A stretch of 64,000 nucleotides of DNA from Streptomyces sp. yr375. Lineage in GTDB: Bacteria > Actinomycetota > Actinomycetes > Streptomycetales > Streptomycetaceae. Numbering within the stretch: position 1 is the stretch's first letter; each line of letters begins with the position of its first letter. A program made the translations under genes and the position numbers. The DNA lies in NCBI RefSeq assembly GCF_900110755.1, contig NZ_FOFF01000013.1:104192-168191 (forward strand), read 5' to 3'. Shown here piece by piece: positions 34,774-43,665 of this stretch. The notes below the pieces were generated by a model, which worked only from the letters and a program-made list of their open reading frames with translations, had not been told where the DNA came from and did no database searches.

Positions 34774-35253
34774 TCATCTCTCCGGCAAAGCGCCCTCCCG
34801 CTCCTCCCGCTCCTCTCTCGCCGCCAGCTTGCGCAGCATTTCCAGGACGCGGTCCCTGGATTCGTCCGCCGCGTCGATGGCCTCCATGCACTGCCAGTAC
34901 GTGCCCTGGTCGTCCGCCGAGCTCGCCAGGCCGACCAGGGCGATGCCGACCTCGCCGAGCAGACCGCCCAGGTCGAGCAGGGCCCGGCGGGCGTCGTCCA
35001 GCGCGGTGAGCCGGGCGGCCAGCATATCGCCGGGGTCGAGGTCCGGCGCGCCCAGCACACCGCACCCCCGGCCCGCCAACTCGGTCAACCCGAGGGCCTC
35101 GCCGCGCAGTTCGGGCGGGCCCGAGACGGCTAAGCGACTGCCGATCGCCTGCGCCAGGGCCTGCGCCTGCCACACCTCCCTGAGGATCTCCGCTCCACCA
35201 CCGCTGCCTGCGAGCGCGCGCCTGCTCGTCAGGATGAGCCGCACCGCGTCCAT
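34774..35253 (-). CDS. DUF6099-like conserved hypothetical protein
   Basis: 159 residues from ATG 35253 (MDAVRLILTSRRALAGSGG). It is an all-helical soluble protein with WQAQALAQAIGSRLAVSGPPELRGEA as the best conserved segment and a charged C-terminus. I recall this as the DUF6099 family of Streptomyces; function is unknown. No neighbour gives a hint. Confidence 0.7.
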   Translation of the reverse strand: MDAVRLILTSRRALAGSGGGAEILREVWQAQALAQAIGSRLAVSGPPELRGEALGLTELAGRGCGVLGAPDLDPGDMLAARLTALDDARRALLDLGGLLGEVGIALVGLASSADDQGTYWQCMEAIDAADESRDRVLEMLRKLAAREEREEREGALPER

Positions 35254-35448
35254 GCGCTGCCCCCGTCTGTCCCGACGTGCTGCCCGCACGTCCGCCCGAA
35301 CACCCGTATCCACTCCACTACCCAGAGTGAGGGTCTGTGGGACGAAAAGCCAGAGGAAGACCGAAATCTGTGGACAACAAATCGGTTTCGGTCAGCATGT
35401 TGACTGCGGAGAGTGAAAACGGATCGCGAGGCTCACGTCCGGGGGTCG

Positions 35449-35778
35449 CTACGGCGCGGGAAACCGGTGCTCGTTGCGGTCGATCTTCGCGTCCAGGGCC
35501 GTCAGCGGGTCGATGCCGAGCACCTCGCACAGTTGCAGCAGATACGCGAGGACGTCGGCGACCTCGTCCGTCACCTTGTGGGCGGTGTCGGGGTCGTCCA
35601 TCACGCGCGCCGACTCCTCCGGCGTCAACCACTGGAAGATCTCGACCAGTTCGGACGCCTCCACGCTGAGTGCGGCGACGAGGTTCTTGGGGGTGTGGAA
35701 GGGCTGCCAGTTCCGCGCGGCCGCGAACTCGGCCAGCCTGCGCTGCAACTTCGCCACGTCGAGGTGTTGTTCTGTCAC
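35449..35778 (-). CDS. MazG-like nucleotide pyrophosphohydrolase
   Basis: 109 residues from GTG 35778, whose GTGA overlaps the stop of the upstream AAA ATPase gene. It is a single MazG/RS21-C6-type helical domain with the metal-binding EASELVEIFQW (ExxE) and DEVADVLAYLLQL (ExxD) motifs. Such enzymes hydrolyse non-canonical or excess dNTPs to monophosphates. A dUTPase lies elsewhere in the window, at 57792. Confidence 0.88.
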   Translation of the reverse strand: MTEQHLDVAKLQRRLAEFAAARNWQPFHTPKNLVAALSVEASELVEIFQWLTPEESARVMDDPDTAHKVTDEVADVLAYLLQLCEVLGIDPLTALDAKIDRNEHRFPAP

Positions 35779-37085
35779 GGACCCAGGTGTACCACCGTCA
35801 CTCCGTCCGTCCTGGCGGCCCAGGACCCGTCGCTGACCGCGCCGACGCAGCGGATGTGCCCGCGCTCGGCCATCCGCACCGCCAGCCGCAGCAGTTCGGC
35901 GCGCTGCCGGACGTCGAGGCCACGGTCGAGGCCGTCCGCGAGGAGGGTGAGGGTCTGCATCGCGGCGGGCACCTCGCCCGCCGGGTCCACGTCGAGGACG
36001 CCCGGCCCGGTGAGCAGCACCAGCGCGAGGGCGACGAAGCGCAGTTCGCCGTAGCCGAGCCGGGCGAGTTCCGTGCGGGTGCCGTCGGCGCGGTCGAGGA
36101 CGGCGCGGACCGTGCCGTCGTCCAGTGGTTCGGCGCGCAGGTCCACGACGGGGCGTCCGGCGGATCCGGCGGACAGCGCGGCGACCAGTTGCGCGTGCCG
36201 CCGTCCGCACTGCTCGCGGGTGCGCCAGAGCACGTCGGCGAGGTTGTCGCAGCCGGCGAGGAGGCGTCCGGAGCCGGTGGGGACGGGGGAGCCCATCCAG
36301 TCGGGCTGCGGATCGCAGGCGAAGACGGACCGCAGGGCGACCACCATCTGTTCGGCGGCGGCGAGCACCTGCCGCTGCCCGTCGGTCTTGCCGGCCACCC
36401 GCAACGGCAGCAGCGCGGTGCCGAGCCGGTCGTCGGGCAGCGGGGCGCGCGTGAGCGGCGCGGGGCCACCGGTGTGCCAGGCGGCCTGCACCGTACGCCG
36501 CCCGGGATCACGCAGGGCCGTCTCCAGCAGTACGACGCCCCCGGCGCTCAACCGCTCGCCCACGATGCGCAGTTCGGGTTCGGCCTGGACGGCGACGTCG
36601 AGCAGGACCGGTCCGCCGGGGCCGTCCGCCGTGCACCCGATACGGAACCCGCGGCGACGCTGGGCATCGGGCCGCGCGCCCTGCGGCACGCAGGCGACGG
36701 GATCGGCGAACACCTCCGCCAGCCGGGCCCCGCCCCCGAGCCGCGCCAGCGCGTCGTACGCCCGCAGCGCATTGCTCTTGCCACTCCCACTGTCCCCGAC
36801 GAACAAAGTGACGGCCCCCAACGTGAACCGTGCCCGCCGATGCCCCGCGAAGGCGGAGAGCCGCAACTCGGTGACACAGGGCCGGATGTAGCGCACCGGG
36901 GCGGAGGGGACACGTGACTCATTGAGGGACGCCCCCTGTTCGGGCCCCTGCACGGGAGCCCCTTGCGCCGGAGGCCCCTGCACGGGCGTCGCCTGCGGGG
37001 GCACGGTAGGAGGGGCGTCCCCGGAGGACGCCCGGTCGGACGCTGTGTGAGGTAAGGGTGCGGAGGAGGCAAACGGCGAGGACAT
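35775..37085 (-). CDS. AAA ATPase (ABC/OLD-like, AAA_21)
   Basis: 436 residues. A Pro/Gln-rich N-terminal ~65 residues (several PVQGP/PAQGAP near-repeats) precedes ELRLSAFAGHRRARFTLGAVTLFVGDSGSGKSNALRAYDAL, a Walker A in the style of SMC/OLD-type ATPases. The end (LARLGYGELRFVALALVLL, then LDRGLDVRQRAELLRLAVRMAERGHIRCVGAVSDGSW) has the signature-like and switch regions. The Walker B Glu region is not a textbook match. Function is unknown. It is translationally coupled to the MazG-like gene, so a nucleotide-metabolism or defence role is possible but unproven. Confidence 0.78.
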   Translation of the reverse strand: MSSPFASSAPLPHTASDRASSGDAPPTVPPQATPVQGPPAQGAPVQGPEQGASLNESRVPSAPVRYIRPCVTELRLSAFAGHRRARFTLGAVTLFVGDSGSGKSNALRAYDALARLGGGARLAEVFADPVACVPQGARPDAQRRRGFRIGCTADGPGGPVLLDVAVQAEPELRIVGERLSAGGVVLLETALRDPGRRTVQAAWHTGGPAPLTRAPLPDDRLGTALLPLRVAGKTDGQRQVLAAAEQMVVALRSVFACDPQPDWMGSPVPTGSGRLLAGCDNLADVLWRTREQCGRRHAQLVAALSAGSAGRPVVDLRAEPLDDGTVRAVLDRADGTRTELARLGYGELRFVALALVLLTGPGVLDVDPAGEVPAAMQTLTLLADGLDRGLDVRQRAELLRLAVRMAERGHIRCVGAVSDGSWAARTDGVTVVHLGP

Positions 37086-37548
37086 ATCCGGACGGTAGGG
37101 CTCCGCCGCCAGGCGAACCGTTCCGCCCCGACAAGCTTCCTACGATCGGGCGACTACGAGGAGCGTGAACGACACTCACGGGGCGGCCTCGATGGGTGCC
37201 CTCACGGGCGGGAACGAGTGCGACGAGCGGGGCGCGGGGAGGGTGCCGCCGGGCGGCGGGAGCGCGGGAGGGGAGCGCGGAGAGGGAGCCCGGAGGGGCG
37301 CGGGGCGCGAACCGGGCGCACGGGACTGGCCGAACGCGCAAGGGCAAGCCGGACGTGTGACGCGCGCGGCACGCTGGGCGCGCGGGGCCGCGGCGACGAG
37401 CGGGACGAGCGTGCCGAGCGCACCAGAGTGACGAGCGCCCAAGGACGACATGCGAGTGAGGCGGGACGAGCCGGGCACCGCCCAAGCAGCACGCCCCCCA
37501 GGCTGGGTGGCGCGCCCCCGCCCAGCAGCGCACTCCACCCTCCCCACC
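37086..37548. other. Low-complexity intergenic region
   Basis: About 460 bp between two minus-strand genes with no convincing CDS. The plus strand is purine-rich (GGGAGCGCGGGAGGGGAGCG-like). The second half has GACGAGC and GCGAGC near-repeats. It presumably includes the terminator of the SepF gene. Confidence 0.5.
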
Positions 37549-37938
37549 TCAGACCCCCGGCACCCCCCTCCCCTCCATGATCCCGCTCACCTCGGTGCCC
37601 GGTGGGGTGAGGAGGAAGACGTTGCGGTCGACCCGGTGCATGCCGCTGGCCAGGCCGAAGACCACTCCCGTGGAGAAGTCCAGGACGCGCTTGGCGGTCT
37701 CGGTCTCCGCGCCCGTGAGGTCGAGCAGCACCGGGATGCCCGACATCAGCGTCTCGGCGACCTCGCGGGCGTCCGCGAAGACGTTGACCCGCAGCACCAC
37801 GAAACGGCGCCGGGTCTCCGTCTCCGAGTCGGGGAGCGAGCGGTGGTCCACCGCCGACGGCCACGCATCCCGGCCGCGCAACGGAACGACTTGAGCGAGC
37901 CCTTCCCACTGTTCATCGGTGACGTCGTAACGGTTCAC
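37549..37938 (-). CDS. SepF-family cell division protein paralogue
   Basis: 129 residues from GTG 37938 (VNRYDVTDEQWEGL); a GGGGGG ribosome-site-like run lies upstream. The core FADAREVAETLMSGIPVLLDLTGAETETAKRVLDFSTGVVFGLASGMHRV...NVFLLTPPGTEV is the SepF fold, which dimerises and tethers FtsZ to the membrane. The N-terminal membrane-binding amphipathic helix of canonical SepF is not apparent. Streptomyces carry several SepF paralogues; this one stands outside the dcw cluster and is probably an accessory form. Confidence 0.85.
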   Translation of the reverse strand: MNRYDVTDEQWEGLAQVVPLRGRDAWPSAVDHRSLPDSETETRRRFVVLRVNVFADAREVAETLMSGIPVLLDLTGAETETAKRVLDFSTGVVFGLASGMHRVDRNVFLLTPPGTEVSGIMEGRGVPGV

Positions 37939-38130
37939 CGGTACCCCCCGAACTGACTCGCTTTCAATGCCTGCACCAGCCAATTCTTACGCCAAGTCAC
38001 CCGTTCGGCCCAACAACGACACGGACCGCCACGGCCCGAAATGGCGCACCGCCTCCGCTCACCCCCGCGACACCGGAACCTTCACCTCCAGGCACACCCC
38101 GTTCACCAGCCCTGATTACGTTGTGGAACC

Positions 38131-39906
38131 GTGTACTTGGCAGACACCCCGCTGGTGACACCCGGCCGAACACCACACCCGGCGGACTCCTCCACATCCG
38201 CCACATCCAACGGGTCCGCCCCGCCTGCCCCGCAATGGCATCGCGTCCTGACCCTGCTCGCCACCGTCAGCCTCTTCATCGGCACCCGCACGATCTGGAC
38301 GCAGGCGGCGAGCCACCGACTCCTCGTCGCCGCGGCCATCTCGCTGTGCTACGCGTCGATCCTGGTCTGCGGGGTGCTCGCCCTGACGGTGCGGCGCAGC
38401 CGTTCGCTGGCCCGCGTCGACCTCACCGTACTGCTCACCGCCGTGACCCTCGTGCTGTGCGCGTGGGTGATGAACCCGCACGGCAACGACGAGGCGGCCC
38501 TCACCGCCCAGGCCGCCCGGGCGCTCGTCGACGGCGACCCCGTCTACGGACAGCCCTGGCCCTGGCTCTTCGGCCACGGCATCGCACTCACCCCCACGAT
38601 GCACGGCGGCTACGACTACACGTACGGCTATCCCCCGCTCGCCCCGCTCCTGACCGCGCCGTTGCTGTGGCTCGGCCACGACGGTGCCCCGGCGACCGCC
38701 CTGGCGACCGGCGCGCTCGTGGTCGGCGCGGTGCTGCTGTGGCGGTTGCTGCCGACGCCGTGGCGGCCGACGGCGACCATGGTGTGCCTCGGGTTCTCCT
38801 TCCTGCCGATGTGCGGGCGGCAGGGCTACCCGGCGATCCTGGCGCTGGCGCTGCTGATCCCGGTGGTGGTGCGCTGGCCGCGGATCGGCCGGGGCGGGCG
38901 GCTCGGCGGGGCCGGCATCGCGCGGGCGGCGTGTCTGGGCGCGGCGTGCGCGGCGCAGCAACTGCCGTGGTTCGTCACGCCGTTCCTGCTGGCAGGCCTC
39001 TACGCGGTGCGGCGCGGCGAACTGGGTCCGCGAGCGGCGGCGGGCGTGCTGCTGCGGGTCGCCGGGGTCGCCACCGCCGTATGGCTGCTGATCAACGCGT
39101 ACTTCATCGTGACCGAGCCCCGGACCTGGCTCGACGGGATCGTGCTGCCGCTCACCCAGGACGCGGTGATCCACGGGCAGGGCCTGGTGGACGTCTCCTT
39201 GTACTTCACCGACGGCAGCGACCGGCTCGACTGGTACGGCCATGCGAGCAAGCTGCTCGCGGCGGGCCTGCTGGCGCTGTTCGTGCTGTTCGTGCGGCGG
39301 CTCGGTCCGGCGGCGACCGTGCTGCCCTGGTGCGCCTTCTTCCTGGCGACGCGGTCCCAGGACGGCTACTACCTGTCGATGACACCGCTGTGGCTGGCGT
39401 CCGCGGTCACCGCGCCCCCGGCGGAGTTCGCCGGCGCGTGGCAGCCACGCCCGCGCCCACTGGCGGGAGTTCACCGGCGTCCGGCCCGGATCGCCGCGGC
39501 GGTGCTGGTCGTCGTCCCGGCGCTGGCGAGCGCGACGACGGCGGCGACGGGAACGCCGCCGCTGGACATGCGCGTCACGTCGGTCCGCCGCACCGCGCCG
39601 ACGCCGACGCGTACCCCAACCGCCGTGTCACTGTTGACACTTCAGGTCGAGAACACCGGCGACGACGCCCTCGTACCCCACTTCACGCTCACCACCGGCC
39701 AGGGCATGGCCCCGTACTGGACGATCGCGCGGGGCCCCCGCACCCTCCCCGCCCACACCACAGCCGTCTACGAACTCCGGCCGCCCTCAGGCAAGTTCCA
39801 CCTCCCGCGCGCCAACGTCCGGATCCGACTGCGGGCCTTCACGGGGACGCCGCAGACGCTGTCGAGCACGGACGTGAGCAACACCCTGCGCACAGCGCTG
39901 CGCTGA
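38131..39906 (+). CDS. Polytopic membrane protein, glycosyltransferase-C-like
   Basis: 591 residues from GTG 38131. About ten hydrophobic segments lie between residues 40 and 430. A conserved-looking extracytoplasmic loop follows an Asn-Asp-Glu (NPHGNDEAALTAQAARALVDGDPVYG) and contains TMHGGYDYTYGYPPLAPLL, reminiscent of GT-C enzymes that use lipid-linked sugars. The C-terminal ~120 residues form a soluble beta domain (LLTLQVENTGDDALVPHFTL). No catalytic role is proven. It is divergent from the SepF gene. Confidence 0.65.
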   Translation: MYLADTPLVTPGRTPHPADSSTSATSNGSAPPAPQWHRVLTLLATVSLFIGTRTIWTQAASHRLLVAAAISLCYASILVCGVLALTVRRSRSLARVDLTVLLTAVTLVLCAWVMNPHGNDEAALTAQAARALVDGDPVYGQPWPWLFGHGIALTPTMHGGYDYTYGYPPLAPLLTAPLLWLGHDGAPATALATGALVVGAVLLWRLLPTPWRPTATMVCLGFSFLPMCGRQGYPAILALALLIPVVVRWPRIGRGGRLGGAGIARAACLGAACAAQQLPWFVTPFLLAGLYAVRRGELGPRAAAGVLLRVAGVATAVWLLINAYFIVTEPRTWLDGIVLPLTQDAVIHGQGLVDVSLYFTDGSDRLDWYGHASKLLAAGLLALFVLFVRRLGPAATVLPWCAFFLATRSQDGYYLSMTPLWLASAVTAPPAEFAGAWQPRPRPLAGVHRRPARIAAAVLVVVPALASATTAATGTPPLDMRVTSVRRTAPTPTRTPTAVSLLTLQVENTGDDALVPHFTLTTGQGMAPYWTIARGPRTLPAHTTAVYELRPPSGKFHLPRANVRIRLRAFTGTPQTLSSTDVSNTLRTALR

Positions 39907-40032
39907 CGATACGTCAGGTCCTCGTGGTCGATCCTGTGCGTGCCGGCGGAGCAGTCCCGGGAAGGCGCTGGAAGGCCGGGAATGCCTCCGTACGCCCCGG
40001 GCGTGAACCCCTTCGAGGGCTGCGGGTAATGA

Positions 40033-40513
40033 AAGGCCGAGCTCTTCGGCGAGCTCTACCAGCGGCACGCGGCCGTGATCCACCGGTACGCGGCCCGCCG
40101 GCTGGGCGTGGCGGCGGGGGACATCACCGCCGACACCTTCCTGAGCGCGTTCCGCACCCGCGGGCGCTACGACCTCGAACGGCCCGACGCCCGCCCCTGG
40201 TTGTACGGCATTGCCGCCCCCCTCACCGGCAAGCACCGCCGCACCGAGGTCCGGGCACTGAGGGCACTCGCCCGCACCGGCCTCGACCCGGTCGCCGCGT
40301 CCTGGACCGACCGCAGCGACAGCCGGGTCACCGCCCACGCGGTCCAAAAACCCTGGCCGGAGCGCCGCCCGGCTGTCGCGCGGCGACCGGGACGTCCCGG
40401 TCGGCACCGTCCGCTCGCGCCTCAACCGCGCCCGCAGGAAGGTCCGCCACGCTCTCGGCGGAGTCGACCCCACCCTCGTACACGAGGTCACGGAGATGAT
40501 CAGCTATGGATGA
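40033..40513 (+). pseudogene. ECF sigma factor remnant
   Basis: Sigma-70 region 2 is recognisable (KAELFGELYQRHAAVIHRYAARRL, DITADTFLSAFRTRGRYDLERPDARPWLYGIA) but is preceded directly by a stop at 40030 and has no start codon. After RVTAHAV the frame changes and resumes at the end of region 4 (DVPVGTVRSRLNRARRKVRHALGG). The linker, the first helices of region 4 and the original start are gone. It is non-functional. Confidence 0.8.
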
Positions 40514-40736
40514 GAGCGGGCGGCACCTTCCGCGACCACGCCCACGAGCGCAACGCCACCCAGGTCCTGCTCGACCCCGAGACCTACGCCTACCGAGGCA
40601 TCCGCTGGGTGGCCTGCCTGGGCTACTACGCGGGCGGCAAGGCCTCCGGGGGCCCTTCGCCCCCAAAGGCTCAGTGATCGCCACGGCGACCCGCGTCTCG
40701 GCCGAGATCGTCGACAGGGTGGGCCAACGCAACTGA
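40510..40736 (+). pseudogene. Remnant of a CU044_5270-type membrane protein
   Basis: Immediately after the sigma remnant, two frames together give RNATQVLLDPETYAYRGIRWVA and then KGSVIATATRVSAEIVDRVGQ, joined by a frameshift near 40655. This is the C-terminal end of the CU044_5270 family, whose genes usually follow this class of ECF sigma factors. The N-terminal anti-sigma/membrane portion is missing. Confidence 0.6.
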
Positions 40737-40762
40737 CGCCACCGCCACGGCTCCCGCCTGCC

Positions 40763-41410
40763 TCAGCCTCCGCCGGCACCCGCTGCCGCCGCCGCCGACC
40801 GGCCGTCGTCGACGACGGCCCGAGCCCGCCCCTCCGGCACGCCCGCCGCGACGAGCGTGGCGACGGCCGTACGCGTCCCGTCGTCCTCCAGCGCCCCGCT
40901 GTTGACCTGCTCCAGCAGCGCGATGTGCATCCCCTCCAGCCCGGCGCTCAGCACGGCGGCCGGCAACTGCGTGTGGAACACGCCGTCCCGCTGCCCGCGC
41001 GCCAGGATGGCCGTGACCTCGTCGCGAGCGGGGGCGAGGATCTCGGCCACCCGCTCGATGCCCAGGTCACGCTGGGCCAGCGCGAGCAGCAGCCGGTAGC
41101 GGTCGCCGACCGGCCAGATCGAGTACACGAAGTGCGCGAGCGCCCGCTCGGCCGGCACCTCGGGCCCCGCCGCGACCGCCAGCACCCCCCGCAACGCCTC
41201 GGACGCCTCATCGGCAAGCGCCTCCAACAGCGCGGCCCGCCCGGGAAAATGCCCGAAGAGCGTACGCCGTACGACCCCGGAGGCCCGCGCGATCTCCTCC
41301 AGGGTGACGTCCGGATTCCGGCCCAGCTCCTGACGCGCCGTGGCCAGGATCCGCGCCCGATTGGACCGCGAATTACGCCGCTGCGGCTCACGGGCCACGG
41401 AGTGCGTCAC
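40763..41410 (-). CDS. TetR-family transcriptional regulator
   Basis: 215 residues from GTG 41410, chosen for GAGG 6 nt upstream. The helix-turn-helix is seen in ILATARQELGRNPDVTLEEIARASGVVRRTLFGHFPGRAALLEAL. The C-terminal ligand domain is unremarkable and no adjacent target gene is obvious. The C-terminus is Ala/Gly-rich. Confidence 0.88.
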   Translation of the reverse strand: MTHSVAREPQRRNSRSNRARILATARQELGRNPDVTLEEIARASGVVRRTLFGHFPGRAALLEALADEASEALRGVLAVAAGPEVPAERALAHFVYSIWPVGDRYRLLLALAQRDLGIERVAEILAPARDEVTAILARGQRDGVFHTQLPAAVLSAGLEGMHIALLEQVNSGALEDDGTRTAVATLVAAGVPEGRARAVVDDGRSAAAAAGAGGG

Positions 41411-41624
41411 GGAAAACCTCGATGGTTCGATACGGACGAAGGGTCGCCCATTCTTACGGATCACCGCGACGGAGGCGACCCGGCGGGCGGTGTTCCCCAT
41501 GTCTTCCGGTAACGGGAGAAGTTCCGGCGGCGTCGGCCTGCCTCACGGTGGCACCGCCGGAACGCTGTCCCCCTAGGTCACCCGCGGAGCGCCACGCATA
41601 TGCGGAGCAGTGCTTCGCCCTCGC

Positions 41625-41671
41625 CCCCACCGGCTCCAGAATCGCCCGCACTCCACGTGACGCGTCGTCGG
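41625..41671 (-). repeat. Duplicate of the 3' end of the RNA methyltransferase gene
   Basis: The 47 bp match 46104-46151 with one single-base gap and two transitions. The second site codes for the end of the methyltransferase (TMPTTRHVEC here versus FPMTHHVEC). The two copies are direct repeats 4.5 kb apart and enclose the permease-GntR-permease module. Confidence 0.92.
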
Positions 41672-41872
41672 CATCGTGTCAGCGTCAACGAGCATGAGAG
41701 AACCCGCAGTTCAGGAGCGTTGCTGGCGCGCCGAACGGGACCTTCAGGGGCCCGGAGCGTCACATGCGCGTCACCGCCGCGGCCTGCGGTGGCTCGCCCG
41801 CCGCCGATCCCGGTGGGTTCTCGCGCGGCCGCTCGGCGCGATCGACGGGAACCGCCCCGCGCAGAAGCGACG

Positions 41873-41916
41873 CCGCGGTGGCGGCATGGCCGGGGAGGCT
41901 CATGCCACCACCGCGG
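41873..41916 (-). terminator. Terminator of the amino-acid permease
   Basis: CCGCGGTGGCGGCATG pairs with CATGCCACCACCGCGG over 16 bp with one mismatch, around a 12-base loop, 34 bp beyond the permease stop. Confidence 0.75.
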
Positions 41917-41949
41917 GGGAGGCGGGGCGGAAGCGGGCGCTCCTTCCTC

Positions 41950-43401
41950 CTAGGACGCCGTGACGCGGTCAGGCGTGGGCGTCCCGTTCCGGGCGGCCCG
42001 GCGCTGGCGGATCACGGCGAAGACCACCACGCCCAGGGCCACCAGGGTGGAGAGGACGACCTGGTCGCGGCCGCCGCCGTCGGCCGTGTCGGTGAGCATG
42101 TAGCCCAGGACGAAGGTGATGAGGGCGATGGTGGCCCAGGTCAGGTAGGGGTAGAGCCACATCCGGACGACCAGCTTCTCCGGGGACTCCCGCTGGATGA
42201 TCTTGCGCATCCGCAGCTGGGAGAAGCAGATCACCAGCCAGACGAACAGGGCGATCGCGCCGGAGGCGTTGAGCAGGAACTGGAAGACGGTGTCCGGCCA
42301 CAGGTAGTTGAAGGCGACCGCGACGAAGCCGAAGACCACCGAGGCCAGGATGGCCGAGCGCGGGACGCCACGGTCCGTGGTCCGGCCGAACGCGGCCGGG
42401 GCGTCGCTGCGGCGGCCGAGCGAGAAGGCCATGCGCGAGGCCGTGTACAGACCGGAGTTGAGACAGGACAGCACCGAGGTCAGCACGATGGCGTTCATGA
42501 TCTGGGCGGCGTGCGGGATGCCGACGGAGCTGAGGGCGGCGACGTACGAGCCGTCCTTGAGGATGGCCGGGTCGTCCCAGCGCACCAGCGAGACCACGAC
42601 CAGGATCGAGCCCAGGTAGAACACCGCGATCCGCCAGATCACGCTGTTGGTGGCCTTGGTGACGGCGGCCCGCGGGTTCGCGGTCTCGCCCGCCGCCAGC
42701 GTGACGATCTCACTGCCCATGAAGGAGAAGACGACCATCAGCACGCCGGTGAGGATCGCTCCGGGTCCGTTCGGCAGGAAGCCGCCGTGCGCGGTGAGGT
42801 TGGAGAAGCCGGACGCCGGGTGGTCCGAGCCGGGCAGCAGGCCGAAGACGGCGAGGCCGCCGACCACGATGAACGCGGCGATCGCGACGACCTTGATGCC
42901 GGCGAACCAGAACTCGAACTCGCCGTAGGAGCTGACCGAGGCCAGGTTGGTGGCGGTGAGGACGACCATGACGATCAGCGCCCAGCCCCACTGCGGGACC
43001 GCCGGTATCCAGCCGGCCAGGATCTTGGCCCCGGCGGTCGCCTCGACGGCGAGCACCACGACCCAGAAGAACCAGTACAGCCAGCCGATGGTGAAGCCGG
43101 CCCACCGCCCCAGCGCGCGGTCGGCGTAGGCGGAGAACGAGCCGGAGGTGGGGTTGGCCGCGGCCATCTCACCGAGCATGCGCATCACGAGGACGACCAG
43201 GACGCCGACGAGGGCGTACGAGATCAGGATGCCGGGACCGGCGGTGGCGATGCCGGAGCCGGAGCCGACGAACAGGCCGGCGCCGATGACACCGCCGATC
43301 GCGATCATCGACAGATGGCGGCTCTTCAGTCCGGCCTGCAGGCCGGACTCGGGCTCCGTGGGAGGGCTCTTGGGGACGGTTGTGGTCATCTCGACATCCA
43401 T
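41950..43401 (-). CDS. Amino-acid permease (APC family, GABA/Asn-type)
   Basis: 483 residues; ATG 43389 (MTTTVPK) is an alternative start. It has 12 membrane segments and the AAT-family signature GLQAGLKSRHLSMIAIGGVIGAGLFVGSG, with SFMGSEIVTLAAGETANPRAAV in the consensus sequence. The family imports amino acids such as GABA, proline or asparagine by proton symport. The gene is divergent from a GntR regulator, and the 264-bp intergenic region has a perfect palindrome. Confidence 0.93.
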   Translation of the reverse strand: MDVEMTTTVPKSPPTEPESGLQAGLKSRHLSMIAIGGVIGAGLFVGSGSGIATAGPGILISYALVGVLVVLVMRMLGEMAAANPTSGSFSAYADRALGRWAGFTIGWLYWFFWVVVLAVEATAGAKILAGWIPAVPQWGWALIVMVVLTATNLASVSSYGEFEFWFAGIKVVAIAAFIVVGGLAVFGLLPGSDHPASGFSNLTAHGGFLPNGPGAILTGVLMVVFSFMGSEIVTLAAGETANPRAAVTKATNSVIWRIAVFYLGSILVVVSLVRWDDPAILKDGSYVAALSSVGIPHAAQIMNAIVLTSVLSCLNSGLYTASRMAFSLGRRSDAPAAFGRTTDRGVPRSAILASVVFGFVAVAFNYLWPDTVFQFLLNASGAIALFVWLVICFSQLRMRKIIQRESPEKLVVRMWLYPYLTWATIALITFVLGYMLTDTADGGGRDQVVLSTLVALGVVVFAVIRQRRAARNGTPTPDRVTAS

Positions 43402-43453
43402 GGAGGGAGTGCGGACCAGGGCCCCTGGAAATTAGTTCAGTGCGATCTAAAAG

Positions 43454-43466
43454 AACAAGACTTGTT
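43454..43466. promoter_or_regulatory. Palindrome between permease and GntR genes
   Basis: AACAAG-A-CTTGTT is a perfect 6-bp inverted repeat in an AT-rich stretch within a very GC-rich region, 53 bp upstream of the permease start and 200 bp before the gntR start. It is the best candidate operator for the GntR-type regulator. Confidence 0.5.
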
Positions 43467-43665
43467 TAACTGTTCACCTTGCTCTATTTTTCGTGCAGCG
43501 CGCACGGCGTCTTCCGTCCCCCGTGGCTGCCACCGTGTCGTGCCCGTGTTCCGGTCCCCTGGGGAGCCCCCATGCACCACACCGCGGCATGGTCGCGAGA
43601 ACCCTCCGTGCGGATGCCGTCGCCGTGGGCCCTGCCCGCGCTCGACAGGCCGTTAGGGTGGCGTC

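Larger units (their letters stand above)
41411..41949. other. Intergenic region containing a duplicated gene end and a terminator
   Basis: 540 bp with no intact gene. It holds the 48-bp duplicate of the RNA methyltransferase 3' end (41625-41671) and the hairpin terminator of the permease (41873-41916). Open frames here have repetitive Arg/Pro/Gly composition and are probably not coding. Confidence 0.6.

Noticed and set aside
41600..41953. Plus-strand 117-codon frame in the permease flank
   Set aside because: It runs through the duplicated methyltransferase end and the terminator hairpin, and its product is low complexity.
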